Shown one piece after another: positions 33,307 through 41,151 of a DNA stretch of 64,000 nucleotides. The notes beneath the pieces are model-generated. The model ran no database searches. It had not been told where the DNA came from and saw nothing but the letters and a program-made list of their open reading frames with translations. The DNA is from Chloroflexota bacterium (GTDB lineage Bacteria; Chloroflexota; Anaerolineae; Anaerolineales; Villigracilaceae). Positions within the stretch are counted from its first letter, which is position 1. The number at the start of each line of letters is the position of its first letter. The stretch spans positions 1 to 64,000 of the forward strand of contig JAIOAU010000006.1 of the NCBI GenBank assembly GCA_019873655.1, read 5' to 3'. The position numbers were made by a program, and so were the translations under genes.

Positions 33307-35862
33307 ATGAAGAAGTCAAAGTGTTTGTTGTGGGGGAGGTGGGTTGTTTTGTTGTTCCTGTTGCTCGTCTCGTGCAATCGTCCAGCCGCATCGACGGAAA
33401 GCGGTTCTCCAACGGGCGGAGGGGCGGCGGCAGGCAGCGGGGTCAGCGAAGATGTCACGGTCGTCACTCCCGCCGCGCCGACCAACACCGATGGGGCGGA
33501 GACGATCCTGATCCCCGGAGCCAGGTTCTGGATGGGCAGCGACTCGGCCGATGCCCAGGCGGATGCGGACGAGTTCCCCCGCCACCAGGTCGCCTTGAGC
33601 GGCTTCTACATTTACACCCATGAGGTCACCAACGAAATGTATGCCCGTTGTGTGACCGCCGGGGCATGCCTGCCGATCCAAGTCCTCGAAAGCGGCCCGA
33701 CGGCTCGTTACGATGATCCGGCCTACGCGGATCACCCGGTCGTCGGCGTGGACTGGTTCATGGCGCGCGACTACTGCGCCTGGGCGGGCGGACGCCTGCC
33801 GACCGAGGCGGAGTGGGAACTGGCGGCGCGCGGGACCGAGAGCCTGCGCTATCCTTGGGGGAGCGACGATCCCGCCTGCGACCGAGTCAACATGCTCGGC
33901 TGCCGCGCCCCGGCCGACACCGTTTCGGTCGGCTCGTACGCCTTGGGCAACAGCCCCTACGGCGTCTGGGATATGGCTGGCAATGTCTGGGAGTGGGTCA
34001 ACGACTGGTACGATCCAGACTATTACGCTCTCTCGCCGGCCAGTAATCCCATGGGGCCTTACATGCCGGAAGATTTGAACGTCCCTCTGAAGGCCGTGCG
34101 CGGCGGCGGCCTGTACTCGGAACCGATCCAATTGCGAACGGCGGCCCGGGCAAGCGCCAATCCGCACCGGGCCTATGACGATGTCGGCTTCCGCTGCGTG
34201 GCGTCGAACGAAGCCCTGCCCGAAATGTATACGCCGACGGAATACCACGAGAGAGTCCCCTCCGATTCGCGGGACGGCGGCTGGCGCTTGGATGAACCCG
34301 ACGGCAGCCCGTGGACCCGATTCGGCCCGGTATCGGTCTCCTGCCCCGATGACGCGGGGATCATCCGTCTCTTTGTCGGGGCGGACAGTTCGGAAGGGAT
34401 GAGCGCAGGCGTGGTCGAGGTCAACGGCGTTCCTTTCCGTTGTTCCTATGATGCTGGCCTGCGCGGCTTCCGTTGTGAAGGCCCGGTCCCGCCCGATTAT
34501 GATCGATTGACTTTCTATGAGATCATGCTCTATACGGCGCCTGGCAGCACCTTTGGGGTTGCGGTCTTGCCGGTGCCGCGTGACTGCCCGACCGGCAGCT
34601 TCCCGCCTTCGGCTTTTGTGTCCGTTTCCTGTCCGGGCGCTGACGGCCTGGTGTCGGCGACCTTGAGATTCGTGCCACCAATTGTCTGGGACACAACGCA
34701 GTACCTGGAGGGAATGTCTTATGTGGACATGGCCTGCACAATGACCGCCCCGGACTCGCTGCAGTGCACCCTGCCGCCGCGCGCGCCTGGAGAGACGTAC
34801 ACATTCCAGTTGCACGGTTTCGGCGCAGATGGCGCGGAATATTACTACTGGACCATCGGTGGTGTTCCTGTGGATTGCCCGCTCAGGAACAGGGAGAGGA
34901 GAGTAGGCGCAGGCTGCGGGGAGACGAGCCCGGTGGTCGAGGTCATGTATACGCCCTCCAGCGACCACCTGTCCAGCGTTTCGCTGGCGGGCGCGTCCTT
35001 GCCTTGCATTGGCATGGCGCCGGGCGTCCAGATTTGCGGGCCGCTGACCGGAGCGGCGGGCTCGATCGTCACGGTCACCACCTGCTTCGAAGGGGAGTCC
35101 TGCATCGATTGGCCGCTGACCGTCCCGACCTGCCCGGGCGCGCCTCGGCTGCGATATATCCTCGAAACGGTTTGTTATCCGCCTGGAGGGGATCAGTCGG
35201 CCAGTCTGCACTATTGGCCGTTCGACCAGCCGCTCGTCTCGGCGACCTGTGCTGGTATGCCTATGACTTGCGAGAACTGGAGCGGCGGATGGTATATGTG
35301 CATGGGCGTGGTCGGTTCGCCTCCGAGCGTCATGACATTCGAAGCCACACTGGCAGATGGCACGGTAATCAACGATGCCTTGACTTCCATCGATTGTAGC
35401 GTCGGACGGCCGTCCGAGGGAACGACCGGATGGCGGGTCGCGTCCGTTGGCTGTCACGATGAGAGCAGAATCTACGTCATCATCGACACCGGGTATGAGT
35501 GGCTGACTCCAACAGCGAGTTTCACCTACTCGGCGACGGATGGCGAGAGGAGTTACTCGTGCAGCGTCCACCCGACCATCCCTGGCCGGTTGTATTGTGT
35601 TGGGAATCGGCCCTCTGCGCCTGGTCCTCTGAATGTCACCATTCAACAGACCGGCGCGGCGAGTCCTACTTCGGCCTCCTACGCCGATTGGCCTACCTGG
35701 GTGGCCACCTATATTCCTTCCTGCGGCACAGAGCCGCCGCCCGAACCGGAGATTCCGCCTCCGCCGGTGGATCCGTGCGCCGGGTATGATCACTTGGCCT
35801 GCGATTTGAATAAGGCGACCTGTACCTGGGATAATGCCCTGAATCGGTGTGTATCCCGTTAG
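33307..35862 (+). CDS. secreted lipoprotein with formylglycine-enzyme (SUMF1) domain and Cys-rich repeats
   Basis: An 851-residue lipoprotein. The signal peptide ends in a lipobox (LLLVSC, Cys about 24). Residues about 65-310 form an FGE-sulfatase domain: IPGARFWMGSDSADAQ, EVTNEMYARCV, GGRLPTEAEWELAARG, NVWEWVNDWYD and VRGGGL. C-terminal of it are about five to six Ig-like units, each with VSCP- or CPG-type cysteines and short beta strands, ending in a Pro-rich and a short Cys-rich tail. The ATG at 33307 has GGAGGGGAG upstream. A binding role is likelier than Cys-to-formylglycine conversion, since the copper-site cysteines of true FGE are not evident. Confidence 0.85.
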   Translation: MKKSKCLLWGRWVVLLFLLLVSCNRPAASTESGSPTGGGAAAGSGVSEDVTVVTPAAPTNTDGAETILIPGARFWMGSDSADAQADADEFPRHQVALSGFYIYTHEVTNEMYARCVTAGACLPIQVLESGPTARYDDPAYADHPVVGVDWFMARDYCAWAGGRLPTEAEWELAARGTESLRYPWGSDDPACDRVNMLGCRAPADTVSVGSYALGNSPYGVWDMAGNVWEWVNDWYDPDYYALSPASNPMGPYMPEDLNVPLKAVRGGGLYSEPIQLRTAARASANPHRAYDDVGFRCVASNEALPEMYTPTEYHERVPSDSRDGGWRLDEPDGSPWTRFGPVSVSCPDDAGIIRLFVGADSSEGMSAGVVEVNGVPFRCSYDAGLRGFRCEGPVPPDYDRLTFYEIMLYTAPGSTFGVAVLPVPRDCPTGSFPPSAFVSVSCPGADGLVSATLRFVPPIVWDTTQYLEGMSYVDMACTMTAPDSLQCTLPPRAPGETYTFQLHGFGADGAEYYYWTIGGVPVDCPLRNRERRVGAGCGETSPVVEVMYTPSSDHLSSVSLAGASLPCIGMAPGVQICGPLTGAAGSIVTVTTCFEGESCIDWPLTVPTCPGAPRLRYILETVCYPPGGDQSASLHYWPFDQPLVSATCAGMPMTCENWSGGWYMCMGVVGSPPSVMTFEATLADGTVINDALTSIDCSVGRPSEGTTGWRVASVGCHDESRIYVIIDTGYEWLTPTASFTYSATDGERSYSCSVHPTIPGRLYCVGNRPSAPGPLNVTIQQTGAASPTSASYADWPTWVATYIPSCGTEPPPEPEIPPPPVDPCAGYDHLACDLNKATCTWDNALNRCVSR

Positions 35863-35896
35863 CGGCTGACCCGGGTTGTCGCTCTCTCTTTTCGAA

Positions 35897-36098
35897 GGGG
35901 CTGTCCCAGAAATGAGACAGCCCTACTTTTTGGACAGTCCCTTGCTTCTTTTCTTGTTTCTTCGGGGGCTTAGCCCCCGAAGAAACGGGTTGAGCAGATT
36001 GCCCCTCCCCCCGACTGCGCTGGACAAAATCAAAGAGCCTCGATTCAGGCTTTTGGCCCCTCGCAAAATAGTATCCTGCTCTACTTTTTGGACAGCCC
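35897..36098 (-). mobile_element. MITE-like element GGGGCTGTC, copy 1
   Basis: Ends GGGGCTGTC and GACAGCCC are inverted. Internal parts include the hairpin TTTCTTCGGGGGC-TTA-GCCCCCGAAGAAA and ATCAAAGAGCC...GGCTTTTGGCCCC. Its reverse complement aligns along its length with copy 3 (51324-51588). It contains no ORF and fills the 320-bp gap between two genes. Confidence 0.8.
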
Positions 36099-36181
36099 TT
36101 CGTTTTTCTTTCACGAGTCTGGAGTTGACCTGAAGCGTATTTTGCTGGAATTCGTCTCTGCTCTCGTGACCGCTCGCTCTT

Positions 36182-36811
36182 TTAGGTCATCCACAACCCG
36201 CCGCTGGCTTCCATCCAATCGGCGATTTTCTCCACTGCGCCGGGGATGTCGTTGTCGGAGATGTCCAGGTCGAGGCGCGGCAGGAGCGATTCGCCCGCCA
36301 GCCGCCGCATCAGTTCCTGCTCGCGGACGAAGCGCGTCAGGTCGTCGTACTGGTCGGGTTTGCCGGAGACTTTCAGCCGCTCCTGGCGCGCCGCGGCGAA
36401 GGACTCCGGCGTCCGGTGCAGGAAGACGAGGCGGAAGTTGAGCGGCAGGAGACGCTCCTCCAGCCAGCGGAAGTCGTAGTCCTTGCCATAGGTCTGCAAC
36501 TGGTAGGCGCGCGTCGAGATGTGGAAGCGATCCACAATCCAGGAGTAATAGCGCTGGAGTTCGAACAGCCGCGCCCACGTCGCGTAGGTCTCCATCGCCA
36601 GGGCTTCCTCCTGCGGCTCGAAGTTGATCAGTCCGCGGCCCCAGGGGAAGTTGGTGAAGGCGCACCACTCGGCCGAGATGAGCGGCGAGTGATAGCGGTA
36701 CTTGCGCGGCCCGACGAGGCGCGGGTGCTCGTTGAGGGCAAACGCGATCTCGGTCTTGAACGTCAGGCGGGTGCCTTCGAGGATGATTTTGGGGGTCAGT
36801 TTGTGTCCCAT
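36182..36811 (-). CDS. P-loop nucleoside/thymidylate-kinase-like protein with altered Walker A
   Basis: A 209-residue protein of nucleoside-kinase size and order. The putative P-loop is IILEGTRLTFKTE: it keeps G1 and K-T but has Phe where the second Gly of GxxxxGK[ST] is expected. IVDRFHISTRAYQ resembles the DR[YFH] motif, and RQERLK resembles the LID arginines. The ATG at 36811 (MGHKLTPK) is preferred to a TTG at 36829. The gene is divergent from the 119-residue protein. Kinase activity is uncertain because of the Gly-to-Phe change; the conserved framework argues against a decayed gene. Confidence 0.65.
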   Translation of the reverse strand: MGHKLTPKIILEGTRLTFKTEIAFALNEHPRLVGPRKYRYHSPLISAEWCAFTNFPWGRGLINFEPQEEALAMETYATWARLFELQRYYSWIVDRFHISTRAYQLQTYGKDYDFRWLEERLLPLNFRLVFLHRTPESFAAARQERLKVSGKPDQYDDLTRFVREQELMRRLAGESLLPRLDLDISDNDIPGAVEKIADWMEASGGLWMT

Positions 36812-36887
36812 CGCAAAGCCTGTTTTCAAAATTATAAACTCAGCCGCCCAACTTTATGGTATGATTTTGCCACCTATAGGTAACCTT

Positions 36888-37247
36888 ATGGACGACAAGA
36901 TCACAATTATCGAAGGTCCTCCTCCCGTTTTCGAACCCGTGCAGGACGGCTGGGCCATTGGCCTGAGCGAGGGGCCGCGCCTGCCTCTCACCGTCCTGAC
37001 CCGTCTGCGCACCTTCAACGGCCCGGCGCTGGTCGAACGCTGCTACCGGCGCTGGAAATCCAAAGAACCCATCTGGCTCCATTACCGCAATGACTTGGGG
37101 CTGGAAGAACAAGCGCCCATCCTGGCGGCCCGCTCGGTCGAGACCTCCGAGGGGCAGGTGCTGCTCTTGTGGCTGGGGCTGGACCCGCAGGGGGTCGAAA
37201 TCGAATTCGACGCCGGCGAGGAAGATGAGTCCGGCCAGGAAGATTGA
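36888..37247 (+). CDS. conserved hypothetical protein, 119 residues
   Basis: A small acidic protein, MDDKITIIEGPPPVFEPVQDG to EDESGQED, shown here only by its ends. No membrane segment or signal is visible; the core DGWAIGLSEGPRLPLTVLTR and LLLWLGLDPQGVEIEFD is compact. I do not recognise the family beyond a feeling that it recurs in Chloroflexota. It has its own terminator and stands alone between the kinase-like gene and gatB. Confidence 0.75.
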   Translation: MDDKITIIEGPPPVFEPVQDGWAIGLSEGPRLPLTVLTRLRTFNGPALVERCYRRWKSKEPIWLHYRNDLGLEEQAPILAARSVETSEGQVLLLWLGLDPQGVEIEFDAGEEDESGQED

Positions 37248-37254
37248 AACGCCA

Positions 37255-37284
37255 GCGTGCGAAAGCCCATTCGCACGCTTTTTT
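37255..37284 (+). terminator. terminator of the 119-residue gene
   Basis: Stem GCGTGCGAA/TTCGCACGC, a 6-nt loop and a TTTTTT tail. Confidence 0.92.
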
Positions 37285-37306
37285 GATTGCAGGGTTTCGG
37301 TTTTTT

Positions 37307-37362
37307 GCATCGAATGACGCGAATTTTACGAAAAGATGGGTGTTCTTCGTGAAATTCGATGC
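37307..37362 (-). repeat. GCATCGAAT palindromic repeat, copy C
   Basis: Ends GCATCGAAT and ATTCGATGC with inner AATTTTACGAAAAG; its reverse complement matches the core of copy B nearly base for base (TTTTCGTAAAATTCG shared). The tail seen in copies A and B is absent. It lies between the terminator and gatB. Confidence 0.85.
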
Positions 37363-37397
37363 AATCCTCGGCGCGCTTTTGCGTGATGGGTGAGAAG

Positions 37398-38843
37398 ATG
37401 TCCTACGAAGCCGTCATCGGCCTCGAAATCCACGCCGAACTGGCGACGCGCTCGAAAATGTTCTGCGCCTGCCCGGTCGTCGACCCGCAGGAGGCCGCGC
37501 CGAACACGGCCGTCTGCCCGGTCTGCGCCGGCATGCCGGGGACGCTGCCGGTCGTCAACGCCGCGGCCGTCGAGTATGGCGTGCGCGTCGCCCTGGCGCT
37601 GGGTTGCGAGGTCAACCCGCGCAGTCTCTTCGCCCGCAAGAATTATTTTTACCCCGACTTGCCCAAGGGCTACCAGATTTCGCAATATGAGCAGCCGCTG
37701 GCCCGCAACGGACGCCTGGTCATTCACACCGCGGCGGGGGAGAAGACCATCCGCATCCGCCGCGTCCACCTCGAAGAGGATACCGGCAAGTTGACCCACC
37801 TCGGCCCGGACCGCAGCCTGGTGGACCTCAACCGGGCCGGCGTGCCGCTGCTCGAAATCGTCACCGAACCCGATTTCCGCGCCGCCGAGGAGGTGCGCCT
37901 CTACGCCCAGGCGCTGCGCGCCATCCTGCGCTACCTGGGCGTCAACTCAGGCGATTTGCAAAAAGGCGCCCTGCGCATCGAGCCGAACATCTCACTGCGG
38001 CCGATGGGCAGCCAGACCTTCGGGACGAAGGTCGAAATCAAGAACCTGAACTCCTTCCGCGCCCTGGAGCGGGCGGTCGCCTACGAAATCGAGCGCCAGG
38101 CCCAACGGCTCGAGGCCGGCGAAGCCGTCCAGCAGGTGACGATGGGCTGGGACGAGGACCGCCAGGTCACCGTCCTGCAGCGGGTCAAGGAGGGCGAGGA
38201 CGATTACCGCTACTTCCCCGAACCGGACCTGCCGCCGCTTGTCCTCGAAGCGGCCTGGATCGAAGGCCTGCGCGCCAGCCTGCCCGAACTGCCCGAAGGG
38301 CGGGCGCGGCGCTTCGTCGAGCAATACGGGCTGACGGCGTACACGGCCGGCGTGCTGGTCGAGGAAAAAGCCGTGGCCGATTACTTCGAAGAGGCGGCCT
38401 GTCACCTGTCCGCTTCGGTCGCGCCGCGGGCGCTCGCCAACTGGATCAGCGTCGATCTGTTCGGGCTGATGAATCAGGCCGGGGTGAGCGCCGAACAGAT
38501 CCCCGTCCCGGCCGCCGAACTGGCCGAATTGGTGAGTCTGGTCGAGGCGGGCCGAATCAACCCCGGCAGCGGGCGCGAGGTCCTCGCCGAGATGTTCCGG
38601 AACGGACGCGGCGCGGCGGAAATCGTCCGTCAGCGCGGCCTGGAGCAAGTCTCGGACGCCGATTTCATCGCCCGCCTGGTGAGCGAGACCCTGGCCGAGC
38701 ATCCGGCCGAGGCAGCCAGTTTCCGCGCCGGCAAGGTCACGGTGCTGAACTGGCTCTTCGGGCAGGTGATGCGCAAGTCGCAGGGGCGCGCCAATCCGCA
38801 GATCGTGCGGCAGGAATTGGAAAAGCAACTGGGCAACCAGTGA
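37398..38843 (+). CDS. gatB: Asp-tRNA(Asn)/Glu-tRNA(Gln) amidotransferase subunit B
   Basis: A 481-residue subunit that phosphorylates and amidates mischarged tRNA. It begins YEAVIGLEIHAEL, has the zinc/Mg cradle (MFCACPVVDP, NTAVCPVCAGMPGTLPVVN), PKGYQISQYEQPL, HLEEDTGKLTH and DLNRAGVPLLEIVTEPD, and ends with a GatB/YqeY tail domain (NPQIVRQELEKQL). The ATG at 37398 is used because the family N-terminus starts there. gatA and gatC are not adjacent. Confidence 0.96.
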   Translation: MSYEAVIGLEIHAELATRSKMFCACPVVDPQEAAPNTAVCPVCAGMPGTLPVVNAAAVEYGVRVALALGCEVNPRSLFARKNYFYPDLPKGYQISQYEQPLARNGRLVIHTAAGEKTIRIRRVHLEEDTGKLTHLGPDRSLVDLNRAGVPLLEIVTEPDFRAAEEVRLYAQALRAILRYLGVNSGDLQKGALRIEPNISLRPMGSQTFGTKVEIKNLNSFRALERAVAYEIERQAQRLEAGEAVQQVTMGWDEDRQVTVLQRVKEGEDDYRYFPEPDLPPLVLEAAWIEGLRASLPELPEGRARRFVEQYGLTAYTAGVLVEEKAVADYFEEAACHLSASVAPRALANWISVDLFGLMNQAGVSAEQIPVPAAELAELVSLVEAGRINPGSGREVLAEMFRNGRGAAEIVRQRGLEQVSDADFIARLVSETLAEHPAEAASFRAGKVTVLNWLFGQVMRKSQGRANPQIVRQELEKQLGNQ

Positions 38844-38888
38844 TAAAAATCACGAGGGATATCACCAGCGGGTGTGGATTTTGTCACA

Positions 38889-38917
38889 TTGACATAACAG
38901 CGCGAATCATGTACTTT
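38889..38917 (+). promoter_or_regulatory. promoter of gdhA
   Basis: TTGACA (38889-38894) and TACTTT (38912-38917) are separated by 17 nt, about 135 nt before the ATG. Confidence 0.75.
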
Positions 38918-38985
38918 TAAGGGGCAAAACGAATTCGGAGTGGAAATTTTTATGCTTGCCCTGAAAGACATAGCAGCGGTTTGAC

Positions 38986-39015
38986 GCGGGCCTCCCGTCC
39001 GGGGTGCCCGCTTAT
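38986..39015 (+). promoter_or_regulatory. leader hairpin before gdhA
   Basis: GCGGGC-CT-CCCG-TC-CGGG-GT-GCCCGC forms a strong stem-loop in the gdhA leader, followed by TTATGTTTTCC. It looks like a weak terminator or stabilising 5' structure. No known riboswitch motif is seen. Confidence 0.5.
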
Positions 39016-39056
39016 GTTTTCCCCGAAATTCGAACTTCTAATTCAGGAGAGAAAAA

Positions 39057-40343
39057 ATGGCTGAAAAATTCAATGAATTCGAAATGGCGCAGAAGCAGTT
39101 CGACCACGTGGCCAAACTGCTCAACCTCGACCCGCAAATTGCCGAGGTGCTGCGCTGGCCGATGCGCGAGTATCACTTCCGCATTCCCGTCCGCATGGAC
39201 GACGGCTCGATCCGCGTCTTCGAGGGCTTCCGCGTGCAGCACAACGATGCCCGCGGCCCGAACAAGGGCGGCATCCGCTTCCATCCGGCCGAGACCTTCG
39301 ACATGGTGCGCGCCCTGGCTACCTGGATGACCTGGAAGTGCGCCGTGGCCGACATCCCCCTGGGCGGCGGCAAGGGCGGCGTGGTCGTTGACCCGGCTAC
39401 GCTCTCGACCGGCGAGAAGGAACGCCTGTGCCGCGGCTGGGTGCAGGCGATGTGGAAGAACATCGGCCCGCGCATGGACGTGCCTGCTCCCGATGTCGGC
39501 ACCACGCCCCAGATGATGGGCTGGATGATGGACGAATACTCGAAACTGGTCGGCCAGTACACGCCCGGCGTGTTCACAGGCAAGCCGGTCGGCGGCGGCG
39601 GTTCGCTCGGCCGCACCGAGGCGACGGGCTTCGGCGTCATCTACACCGTGCGCGAGGCGATGAAGTACCTCGGCCTGGATCCGAAGAAATGCGTCGCTGC
39701 CATGCAGGGCTTCGGCAACGTGACCCAGTACGCCGCCATCGGCTTCGTCGAGATGCTGGGCGGCACGGTGGCCTGCGTCTCTTGCTGGGATCGCAACGAC
39801 AAGTGCGCTTACACCTATAGCAAAGAGGGCGGCGTGGATCCGCGCTTCCTGATGAGCATCACCGACCAGTACGGCACGATCGACAAGAAGGCCGCCGAAC
39901 AGGCCGGCTACAAGGTCGAGGACGGCGACGCCTGGATTACGAAGGAAGCCGACGTGCTCATGCCCGGCGCTCTCTCCGGCACGGTCAACGCCGAGACGGT
40001 CAAGAAGATGTCCAAGCGCGTCAAGATCGTTGCCGAGGGCGCCAACGGCCCCTGCACGCCCGAAGCCGACGAATACTTCAAGGCCCACAACATCTTCGAC
40101 ATCCCCGACTTCCTGTGCAACGCCGGCGGCGTGACCTGCTCCTACTTCGAACAGGTCCAGAACGACATGAACTACTACTGGTCGAAGGAAGAGGTGCTGG
40201 AGAAACTGGACGCTAAGATGACGGCCGCCTTCCAGGCCGTGCTCGAAATGAGCCTGAAGGAAAAGGCCTACATGCGCGATGCGGCCTACATGGTCGCCAT
40301 CGACCGCGTCGTCAAGGCCATGCAGATGCGCGGCTGGGTGTAA
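39057..40343 (+). CDS. gdhA: glutamate dehydrogenase (NAD(P)-dependent)
   Basis: A 428-residue hexameric-type enzyme interconverting glutamate and 2-oxoglutarate plus ammonia. The N-terminal catalytic domain has GGIRFHPAETFDMVRAL and CAVADIPLGGGKGG with the active-site Lys; VPAPDVGTTPQMMGWMMDEY and TGKPVGGGGSLGRTEATG complete the fingerprint, and AAMQGFGNVTQYAA is the nucleotide site. RBS AGGAGAG is 7 nt from the ATG. Its own promoter and terminator make it monocistronic. Confidence 0.97.
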   Translation: MAEKFNEFEMAQKQFDHVAKLLNLDPQIAEVLRWPMREYHFRIPVRMDDGSIRVFEGFRVQHNDARGPNKGGIRFHPAETFDMVRALATWMTWKCAVADIPLGGGKGGVVVDPATLSTGEKERLCRGWVQAMWKNIGPRMDVPAPDVGTTPQMMGWMMDEYSKLVGQYTPGVFTGKPVGGGGSLGRTEATGFGVIYTVREAMKYLGLDPKKCVAAMQGFGNVTQYAAIGFVEMLGGTVACVSCWDRNDKCAYTYSKEGGVDPRFLMSITDQYGTIDKKAAEQAGYKVEDGDAWITKEADVLMPGALSGTVNAETVKKMSKRVKIVAEGANGPCTPEADEYFKAHNIFDIPDFLCNAGGVTCSYFEQVQNDMNYYWSKEEVLEKLDAKMTAAFQAVLEMSLKEKAYMRDAAYMVAIDRVVKAMQMRGWV

Positions 40344-40368
40344 AGAGTCTCGTCCTTCCGAGAACGAA

Positions 40369-40429
40369 AAGCGCGGCGCGCTCCCGTCCCAAGCGAAACC
40401 AGGGATCGAGCGCGTCGCGCTTGCTTTTT
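40369..40429 (+). terminator. gdhA terminator
   Basis: A 15-bp stem with one mismatch (AAGCGCG-CGCGCTC with GAGCGCG-CGCGCTT), a 24-nt loop and a GCTTTTTG tail. Confidence 0.9.
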
Positions 40430-40457
40430 GTATGGAAAGACTATACAATGAGGCGGC

Positions 40458-40697
40458 ATGAGCGCTGATCTTCTTCTGGGATTGCTGGTCGTTTTTCTTG
40501 CCGTCATGTATCTGATGGCGATATCTTATCTGCGCCGCCGATCGTTGACGCCGCGCCAGTTCCTCCTCTGGGGGCTGCTGGCCTTGATCCTGCCGGCGCT
40601 CGGGCCTTTTTTGGTGATCGCTCTCCGTCCGGGAGCGCCGCGCCGGAAAGCGATCGGGTCAAAATCTCGGTGGGAGAAACATCATGAAACAGGATAA
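40458..40697 (+). CDS. small two-TM membrane protein (PLDc_N-like)
   Basis: A 79-residue protein with two hydrophobic segments (about 4-25 and 36-57, the second LLWGLLALILPALGPFLVIA) and a basic C-terminus. The G-P-spaced second helix is reminiscent of the phospholipase D N-terminal-like small membrane family. Function unknown. Its stop overlaps the next gene by 14 nt. Confidence 0.7.
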   Translation: MSADLLLGLLVVFLAVMYLMAISYLRRRSLTPRQFLLWGLLALILPALGPFLVIALRPGAPRRKAIGSKSRWEKHHETG

Positions 40698-41142
40698 ATT
40701 CTTGCTGGGCATCCTCATCTTTATTGGTCTGCTGGTAGTGCTTTCCCTGGCCCTCTTCTTCACCCGCGACCGCCCTCAGCCTGTGGCAGACGATACGCCA
40801 GAGGGGGTGGTCTACAACTATCTGCTGGCTCTCCAAGAGAAGGATTACGAACGCGCCTACGCCTATCTGGCCGATGAGCCGGGGAAACCCTCGCGGGGGG
40901 CTTTCGAGCAGTATTATCGTTACAATGTGGATTTCTCCCTGCTGGCCGTCGAGGTGGGGGCAGGACGCATTCTTGGGGAAAGCGCCGAAGTCGAGGTCGT
41001 CATCACGCGTCTCTCTTCCGACCCCTTCGGGAGATCATGGGAGGAGAACGGGATCGCGTTCCTGACGCGGCAGGACGGGGCCTGGAAGATTCGAGGCCTG
41101 CCCTGGCAGTTCTGGCAGTGGGATTGGTACCAGGAACCCTGA
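40684..41142 (+). CDS. membrane-anchored NTF2-like protein
   Basis: A 152-residue protein with one N-terminal TM (FLLGILIFIGLLVVLSLALF) and an extracytoplasmic domain starting DTPEGVVYNYLLALQEKDYERAYAY, here cut as DTPEGVVYNYLL and ALQEKDYERAYAYL, typical of DUF4878/NTF2-like folds, ending GAWKIRGLPWQF. Function unknown. It is coupled to the flanking membrane protein genes. Confidence 0.75.
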   Translation: MKQDKFLLGILIFIGLLVVLSLALFFTRDRPQPVADDTPEGVVYNYLLALQEKDYERAYAYLADEPGKPSRGAFEQYYRYNVDFSLLAVEVGAGRILGESAEVEVVITRLSSDPFGRSWEENGIAFLTRQDGAWKIRGLPWQFWQWDWYQEP

Positions 41143-41151
41143 GGAGGCGCT

